Part shown: piece by piece, positions 1 through 5,921 of the stretch
Layout of the letters: every line of letters starts with the position of its first letter
How positions within the stretch are numbered: position 1 is the stretch's first letter
Source: Alistipes sp.
Lineage (GTDB): Bacteria > Bacteroidota > Bacteroidia > Bacteroidales > Rikenellaceae
Length of the DNA stretch: 5,921 nt
Direction: 5' to 3'
Assembly (NCBI GenBank): GCA_022511355.1
Contig: JAFLRS010000101.1
Span: 1 to 5,921, forward strand
Made by a program: the position numbers and the translations under genes
The notes under the pieces: model-generated
What the model saw: only the letters and a program-made list of their open reading frames with translations
Told to the model about the DNA's origin: nothing
The model's database searches: none

Positions 1-295
1 TCTGCTGGTAGAGGAACTTTTGATAGTCGGCAATGCGGCACACCGGAGGGTCGGCTTTGGGCGATATTTCAATCAAATCCAACTCCATTTCGTCGGCAAG
101 GCGCAGCGCTTCGCGCAGCGATATCACCAGATTGGGTTCTACGTTGTCGCCTACCACACGCACCGTCGAAGCCGTAATCTCATCGTTGATGCGATGCGGA
201 TTCTCCTTTTCGGGGCGGCGTGCATTCTGCTGTCTGTTTTCCGTGTTGTTCGCCGGGATTATCGGTCTCGGTCTGAACGGGCGTTGATTTGCCAA
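1..295 (-). CDS. infC: Translation initiation factor IF-3, N-terminal part (cut by window edge)
   Basis: IF-3 binds the 30S ribosomal subunit, keeps it apart from 50S and checks the start codon and initiator tRNA. Only the first 98 codons are here; the rest lies beyond position 1. From residue 35 the translation reads RINDEITASTVRVVGD, then LREALRLADEMELDLIEISP and PPVCRIADYQKFLYQQ, which is the conserved IF-3 N-terminal domain up to the start of the linker helix. About 34 residues precede it, rich in Arg, Pro, Asn and Gln (MANQRPFRPRPIIPANN...), longer than the roughly 14 in E. coli. No ATG is in frame upstream of the domain. The best start is TTG at 295-293, with a weak TAAAG a few bases upstream. 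The gene begins 22 bases after the thrS stop, matching the classical thrS-infC-rpmI-rplT order. The identity is certain; the exact start is inferred. Confidence 0.93.
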   Translation of the reverse strand, partial: MANQRPFRPRPIIPANNTENRQQNARRPEKENPHRINDEITASTVRVVGDNVEPNLVISLREALRLADEMELDLIEISPKADPPVCRIADYQKFLYQQ

Positions 296-317
296 TGTCT
301 TTAAGTTATTTTGTTTG

Positions 318-2258
<1,941 letters not shown>

Positions 2259-2298
2259 AAATTGAACTGTTTTTTATTATAATACAAACTATAAGTTG

Positions 2299-3396
2299 CT
2301 AATCTTCGGCCGGTTCGGGCAGTTTGAGGTCTTTGACCGATATGTCGCGTCCTTTGTCGCGTTCGAAACGCGGCAGCGGATTGGATGTCCATTCGGTCCA
2401 AGCCCGCCGGTTGCGGACTATGTCGGCTGCGGTGTATATTGCGGCCCTCATGGAAGCGGGGTCGGCTTTGCCTTTGCCTGCGATGTCGTAACCGGTGCCG
2501 TGGTCGGGCGAGGTGCGCACGTGCGACAGTCCCGCCGTGAAATTTACGCCTTCGGGAGCCATAACCTTGAAGGGAGCGAGTCCCTGGTCGTGATACATGG
2601 CCAGAACGGCGTCGTAGTGCGACCACGCGTCGGAGGCGAAGAATCCGTCTGCGGCGAAGGGTCCGAAAGCCAATACTCCTTCGTTGCAGGCGCGTTCTAT
2701 GGCGGGTTTTATTATGCGTGTTTCTTCGGTGCCGAGCAGTCCGCTGTCGCCGCTGTGCGGATTGAGTGCAAGTACGGCGATGCGTGGTTCCACGACTCCG
2801 AAATCGCTTTTGAGCGAGGTACGCATTTGATGCAGCCGCTTGACGATTTTGTCTTGGTCGATATTTTGAGCGACTTCGGCGACGGGGAGATGAATGGTTA
2901 CCAGTCCGACGCGCAGACGGTCGCTGCACATCATCATGAGTGGTTCTCCGTCGAGTTTGTCGGCGAGGAATTCGGTGTGGCCTGTATAGTTGAATGTGTC
3001 GCTGTGAGCGGTTGCTTTGTCGATGGGGGCTGTTACGAGCGCGTCTATGCGTCCCGATTTCAAATCCTGTACGGCTTTGAGCAGGGCATCCACGGCGGCT
3101 TTGCCTGCGGCGGTTGAGGGATGTCCGGGTTCGATGCGAATATCGGGGATGCTGCATTCGACTACATTGAGTCGTCCGCGTCGTGCGTCGTCGGGTGATT
3201 GGCAGGTGGATATTGGGGGCAAATCCTGTTCGGCGGGTATGCGTCGATAGAATTCGGCTGCGGCGGCATTGCCGTAAACGACGGGGGTGCAAATTTCGAG
3301 CATTCGTTGGTCGGCGAAGCATTTGAGGATGACTTCCCAACCTATGCCGTTGGTATCGCCTTGAGTGATTCCTATTTTGAATCTGTTGTCGCTCAT
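2299..3396 (-). CDS. pdxA: 4-hydroxythreonine-4-phosphate dehydrogenase PdxA
   Basis: PdxA oxidises 4-phosphohydroxy-L-threonine with NAD(P)+. The product decarboxylates to 3-amino-1-hydroxyacetone phosphate, which PdxJ joins with deoxyxylulose 5-phosphate to make pyridoxine 5'-phosphate (DXP-dependent vitamin B6 route). The protein is 365 aa, slightly longer than E. coli PdxA (about 330). It opens with ITQGDTNGIGWEVILK, the Bacteroidetes form of the family's N-terminal glycine motif. The three expected metal-binding histidines are visible: H169 (VTIHLPV), H214 (LNPHSGDSG) and H269 (MYHDQG). VTAPIDK (about 121-127), GHTEFLA around H140 and SPDHGTGYDIAGKG (about 296-309) also fit the family. 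The tail after about residue 330 is charged and not obviously conserved. The ATG at 3396 puts the first beta strand right at the N terminus; no Shine-Dalgarno is seen. It is the first gene of the probable pdxA-thrS-infC operon and has a candidate promoter just upstream. pdxJ is not in the window. Confidence 0.96.
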   Translation of the reverse strand: MSDNRFKIGITQGDTNGIGWEVILKCFADQRMLEICTPVVYGNAAAAEFYRRIPAEQDLPPISTCQSPDDARRGRLNVVECSIPDIRIEPGHPSTAAGKAAVDALLKAVQDLKSGRIDALVTAPIDKATAHSDTFNYTGHTEFLADKLDGEPLMMMCSDRLRVGLVTIHLPVAEVAQNIDQDKIVKRLHQMRTSLKSDFGVVEPRIAVLALNPHSGDSGLLGTEETRIIKPAIERACNEGVLAFGPFAADGFFASDAWSHYDAVLAMYHDQGLAPFKVMAPEGVNFTAGLSHVRTSPDHGTGYDIAGKGKADPASMRAAIYTAADIVRNRRAWTEWTSNPLPRFERDKGRDISVKDLKLPEPAED

Positions 3397-3422
3397 TGTC
3401 GGTTATATACGCGTTAATAGTG

Positions 3423-3430
3423 CAAAAATA
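3423..3430 (-). promoter_or_regulatory. Candidate Bacteroidetes -7 promoter box for the pdxA-thrS-infC operon
   Basis: Read on the minus strand, these bases are TATTTTTG, an exact match to the Bacteroidetes primary sigma factor -7 consensus TAnnTTTG. The expected start of transcription would be near 3416-3418, giving a leader of about 20 bases before the pdxA ATG. No clear TTTG-type -33 element is found 19-21 bases upstream; that stretch is simply T/A-rich. Two tandem copies of a 9-base unit (ATTATTTTT on the minus strand, 3424-3441) overlap the box. The position in a non-coding AT-rich gap after a terminator supports the call. The lack of a -33 box and the low complexity weaken it. Confidence 0.45.
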
Positions 3431-3502
3431 ATAAAAATAATAGAAAATCGTCATTTTTCTGCATATTTACATTTTTTGCGGTCATGCGATTGCGGCGGCG
3501 GT

Positions 3503-3546
3503 AAAAAAAAGACTGCGTTTCGATTAAGAAACGCAGCCCTTTTTTT
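3503..3546 (-). terminator. Rho-independent terminator after the lipoprotein gene, symmetric in form
   Basis: A perfect 9-bp inverted repeat, CTGCGTTTC (3513-3521) and GAAACGCAG (3528-3536), encloses a 6-base loop. On the minus strand the stem is followed by eight T (3510-3503), the usual intrinsic terminator form, about 30 bases past the lipoprotein stop codon. On the plus strand it is followed by seven T (3540-3546), so it could stop transcription from either side. No plus-strand gene ends here, so its job is most likely to end the lipoprotein transcript and shield the pdxA promoter from read-through, with some protection against antisense transcription. Confidence 0.9.
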
Positions 3547-3566
3547 AACTACAATCGTGCCGAGAA

Positions 3567-5873
3567 CTATTCAGCAGTCTGTACCTTTACTCCGTCTACA
3601 ATAACAGTGTAGTACGTAGTCGGCTGGTTGTTACCTCCATTTATCTCGCGCCACAGACCATACTGGTATCCATCCTCCTGACAAGTCGTGTTGGAAATTG
3701 TCAGCGTTCCGGCCTTTTCGAACAGCTCCGAGTGGATTTCAATCGCTGCCTTTGTCGATTTCTTTCCGGTAACAATGAATTTGCAACCGTCTATATCGAT
3801 ATCGCCCATTTCGGTATTGCCCTGCGCGCTGTAAACAAGGATGCCCTTGGTCTCACGATCCGAGTCTGTTTTGCAGCTCGTATCGAAAACACAATCCTTG
3901 AGAGTAGTCTTACCTGCCGACTCACAGTACAATCCATAGCGTGTCTGATTCTTGCCGCCGCCTCCGAAGTAGAAGTTGCAACCCTCGAATGACGCATCAC
4001 CCGCAAAAACATGGAACTCGCCGTAAATATCGACATTCGTCATCGAAACTTTCGTAGCTTGTTTGAAACCGATGGCCGTATGATTGGTGGGATTCTCAAA
4101 AACTTTGAGCGTAAGATCGCGGAATTCGATTTCACATCCCTGAGCCGTGAAATAATCGGCATTCTCAACGTTGGTATCCTTGCCGTTGCCGATAAAAGTA
4201 AGTTTCGTGTCGCTCGGCCAAACAACCTGCTGCGTATTGGGAACAGCTTTTAACGAATAGGTGCCGTTATCTTTGAAAAGGATTGTCGCCTCGGTTGCAC
4301 CGCTTTCTGCCAATGCGCTGATAGCTTCGGCAAGATTATTCGTTTCGGTCGAGGACAATTCGATTGTATCATCGGGCACTACCACATACCAATCTTCGCC
4401 GTCGATGACGGTCTTGACCGACTTGTATCCCGCAGCAACCCAATTTGCATGAGGATTCTCGGAACTGCTGTCCGACGGATCGAATTTCCAGAACTTGCCG
4501 CCCGTTACAACAAATGTGGCCTTTCCGGCTCTGGCGCTCGCATCAAGGCAATTAAGCGTGAAGTTATGATCGGGAAGTTTGAACGTGCCGCCCTTGATAT
4601 AGATGGTTCCCAACTGGCAGTAGATAAGCTGGTCGTCGGTTCCCTTGCCTTCGAAATATCCGTCCTCGATGGTTACGGAGCTGTTTTCGTCAGCTACCCA
4701 AATCACCGTCGAGTGTTCCGGGTCCTCGGAGATCATTTTGCCGTTGCCCTTGATTGTGACGTGTGCGCCGTTGGTTACCCTGATTGCACCGTCTTTTCCC
4801 TTAAGGCCGGTAATGGTGTTGCCGTTAAGGTCGATAACGGCATCTCTCGTGAAGGTCAGAACGTCGCCGTGTTCGTTCAAATCGACATCGCCCTCGAGAA
4901 CGGCCGTGCCGCCGACAGCAGCCGCAAACAACAGCTGACTGTAGTTGTAATCGGTCTCTTCATATTCGGGGGTGATAACCACATTCACCGATGCCGTACT
5001 TGTCAGCACCTGACCGTACATATTGGTGCGGTGGTTGCGCTTAACGGGCACCGAACCTACCGTGCGCACGGTCTCCTCGCCGTCCTCGCCCTCTTTGTAC
5101 GTGAATTGTACCTTGGAGAGAACCTCCTCTTCGGTCGAAGCCAGAACATAGGCCATAGCCATATATTCGTAAGTCGGAACGGGGAAGGTCTCTTGGTCGG
5201 CGTTGATTTCGCTGTATGCGAAAGTTACGTCGGCCTGCTCTTCGCTTGCCACGCCGCTTACAAGGTCGAGTTTCTTATAGGCTTTGCTGACAAAAATTTT
5301 CGAGAGGTCGGGAGCGCAGCCCTGTGCCTCGGCAACTTCGTAGTCGTTCGTACCGACGTTAATCTGCGCGAAAGGACGGGTAAGCTGCACCGTCATCTGA
5401 ACGTCGCCGGTAATCTCCTTGTCGAGGCTCGCGAAGAATGCATCGTTGCGGTCGTCGTTGGCCTTGGCTTTCGAATAATCTACCGTCATGGTTGCGCCGT
5501 TCTGCGCGAAATCAACGGTATAGGGGCTTTCCCAGTCGGTACCCTCCGACGGAGCGGCAGCCCAGAACACGAAGGTGTAGGTGCGGCCGGTAACAAGCTG
5601 AAAATCTATCTGCTTGCTGATAAGAATGTCCGTGGTGACGGGATAGGTGCCGAGAAGCGACAGAACCGAATTTTTGTTCTCGTAAACGGCATACTTCAAT
5701 TCGGTAGCCGATTTGCCGTCGCTGTAAGCGCGGGTCTGCATCATCGGGAAACCGAGGTTCACCGACACCGTGGCCGCTTCACCGGCGGCAGCGCGGCCCT
5801 CGTCGAACGGACGCTCGCAAGAGGTGACAAAGAACATTGCTGTTGCCAACACTCCGAAAATAAGTTTTTTCAT
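3567..5873 (-). CDS. Predicted surface lipoprotein: fimbrillin-like (DUF6562-type) N-terminal region plus tandem beta-helix-like regions
   Basis: 768 aa, function unknown. Residues 1-18 are a type II signal peptide (MKK, hydrophobic core, FVTSC) with the lipidated Cys at 19, so it should sit in the outer membrane. ERPFDE follows, mildly acidic, compatible with surface export in Bacteroidetes but not a strong export signal. Residues about 30-305 resemble the fimbrillin-like DUF6562 family: LTRPFAQINVGTND (164-177) and VPVKRNHRTNMYG (275-287) are the tell-tale motifs. From about 308 two beta-helix-like regions follow, each opening with a short helix-like cap and then strand-rich rungs: about 308-500, with turns DGYF, GGTF and GGKF, closed by FDPSD...VAAGYKSV...WYVVV; and about 510-768, with turns GCNF, DCVF and GCKF. 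There are no recognisable catalytic residues, so adhesion, glycan binding or a structural role is more likely than enzymatic activity; this is inference. The ATG at 5873 begins the signal peptide. It is apparently a single-gene transcript ended by the hairpin downstream. Family names come from memory of motifs, not a search. Confidence 0.88.
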   Translation of the reverse strand: MKKLIFGVLATAMFFVTSCERPFDEGRAAAGEAATVSVNLGFPMMQTRAYSDGKSATELKYAVYENKNSVLSLLGTYPVTTDILISKQIDFQLVTGRTYTFVFWAAAPSEGTDWESPYTVDFAQNGATMTVDYSKAKANDDRNDAFFASLDKEITGDVQMTVQLTRPFAQINVGTNDYEVAEAQGCAPDLSKIFVSKAYKKLDLVSGVASEEQADVTFAYSEINADQETFPVPTYEYMAMAYVLASTEEEVLSKVQFTYKEGEDGEETVRTVGSVPVKRNHRTNMYGQVLTSTASVNVVITPEYEETDYNYSQLLFAAAVGGTAVLEGDVDLNEHGDVLTFTRDAVIDLNGNTITGLKGKDGAIRVTNGAHVTIKGNGKMISEDPEHSTVIWVADENSSVTIEDGYFEGKGTDDQLIYCQLGTIYIKGGTFKLPDHNFTLNCLDASARAGKATFVVTGGKFWKFDPSDSSSENPHANWVAAGYKSVKTVIDGEDWYVVVPDDTIELSSTETNNLAEAISALAESGATEATILFKDNGTYSLKAVPNTQQVVWPSDTKLTFIGNGKDTNVENADYFTAQGCEIEFRDLTLKVFENPTNHTAIGFKQATKVSMTNVDIYGEFHVFAGDASFEGCNFYFGGGGKNQTRYGLYCESAGKTTLKDCVFDTSCKTDSDRETKGILVYSAQGNTEMGDIDIDGCKFIVTGKKSTKAAIEIHSELFEKAGTLTISNTTCQEDGYQYGLWREINGGNNQPTTYYTVIVDGVKVQTAE

Positions 5874-5884
5874 AGATAGTTTGT

Positions 5885-5918
5885 TGTTAGTTAATAATGT
5901 TAGTTTGTATTTGTTAGT
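5885..5918 (-). repeat. Three short direct repeats in the leader of the lipoprotein gene
   Basis: The minus-strand heptamer ACTAACA (plus-strand TGTTAGT) occurs three times, at 5912-5918, 5898-5904 and 5885-5891, with start-to-start spacing of 14 and 13 bases. The last copy ends 12 bases before the ATG. The surrounding leader is A/C-rich, has no Shine-Dalgarno and shows no -7 box, so the promoter is probably outside the window. The repeats could be binding sites for a regulator or an unstructured A-rich ribosome-loading leader. They are short and lie in low-complexity DNA, so chance is possible. Confidence 0.5.
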
Positions 5919-5921
5919 TGT

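Noticed and set aside
20..304. Two small plus-strand open frames near the left edge
   Set aside because: Both lie antisense to the clearly recognisable IF-3 coding sequence and show no domain of their own.
2259..2298. Possible separate promoter or leader regulation for thrS
   Set aside because: The 40-base AT-rich linker has a TTTG, but no TAnnTTTG box at suitable spacing, no hairpin and no T-box element. It is too short to hold a regulatory leader.
3397..3566. Possible small RNA or riboswitch between the lipoprotein gene and pdxA
   Set aside because: The only structure visible is the terminator hairpin, and the remainder is simple AT-rich promoter-like DNA. I found no conserved riboswitch core.
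4449..5879. A 476-codon open frame on the plus strand antisense to the lipoprotein gene
   Set aside because: The composition is that of a shadow frame, there is no credible signal or domain, and the minus-strand frame has a clear lipoprotein signal peptide and family motifs.

Overview
The window reads as ordinary chromosome of a Bacteroidales bacterium. An Alistipes/Rikenellaceae-type organism is my best guess, without a database check. Four things point there. Translation starts lack strong Shine-Dalgarno sequences. A Bacteroidetes-type -7 box (TAnnTTTG) lies before pdxA. PdxA has the GDxNGIGxEV form of its N-terminal motif. The last gene encodes a lipoprotein with a fimbrillin-like N-terminal region typical of gut Bacteroidales. 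All real genes are on the minus strand, so transcription runs from high to low coordinates.

Layout in the direction of transcription. (1) 5921-5874: an A/C-rich leader with three short direct repeats. (2) 5873-3567: a large predicted surface lipoprotein with a type II signal peptide, a fimbrillin-like region (DUF6562-like) and two consecutive beta-helix-like regions. (3) 3546-3503: a strong hairpin terminator. (4) 3502-3397: an AT-rich promoter region. (5) 3396-2299: pdxA, vitamin B6 synthesis. (6) 2258-318: thrS, threonyl-tRNA synthetase. (7) 295-1: the first 98 codons of infC, translation initiation factor IF-3, cut off by the window edge and apparently starting with TTG.

pdxA, thrS and infC are spaced 40 and 22 bases apart and probably form one operon. 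thrS-infC is the start of the widespread thrS-infC-rpmI-rplT translation cluster, so rpmI and rplT are expected just beyond position 1. pdxA is a metabolic gene placed at its head. The lipoprotein gene is separated from this operon by the terminator and is probably a single-gene unit.

I see no mobile element, CRISPR array, RNA gene or clear new defence or biosynthetic system. The most interesting items are the architecture of the lipoprotein, with its repeated G/C-x-F rung motif and cysteine-rich C-terminal part, and the rare start codon plus basic N-terminal extension of IF-3.
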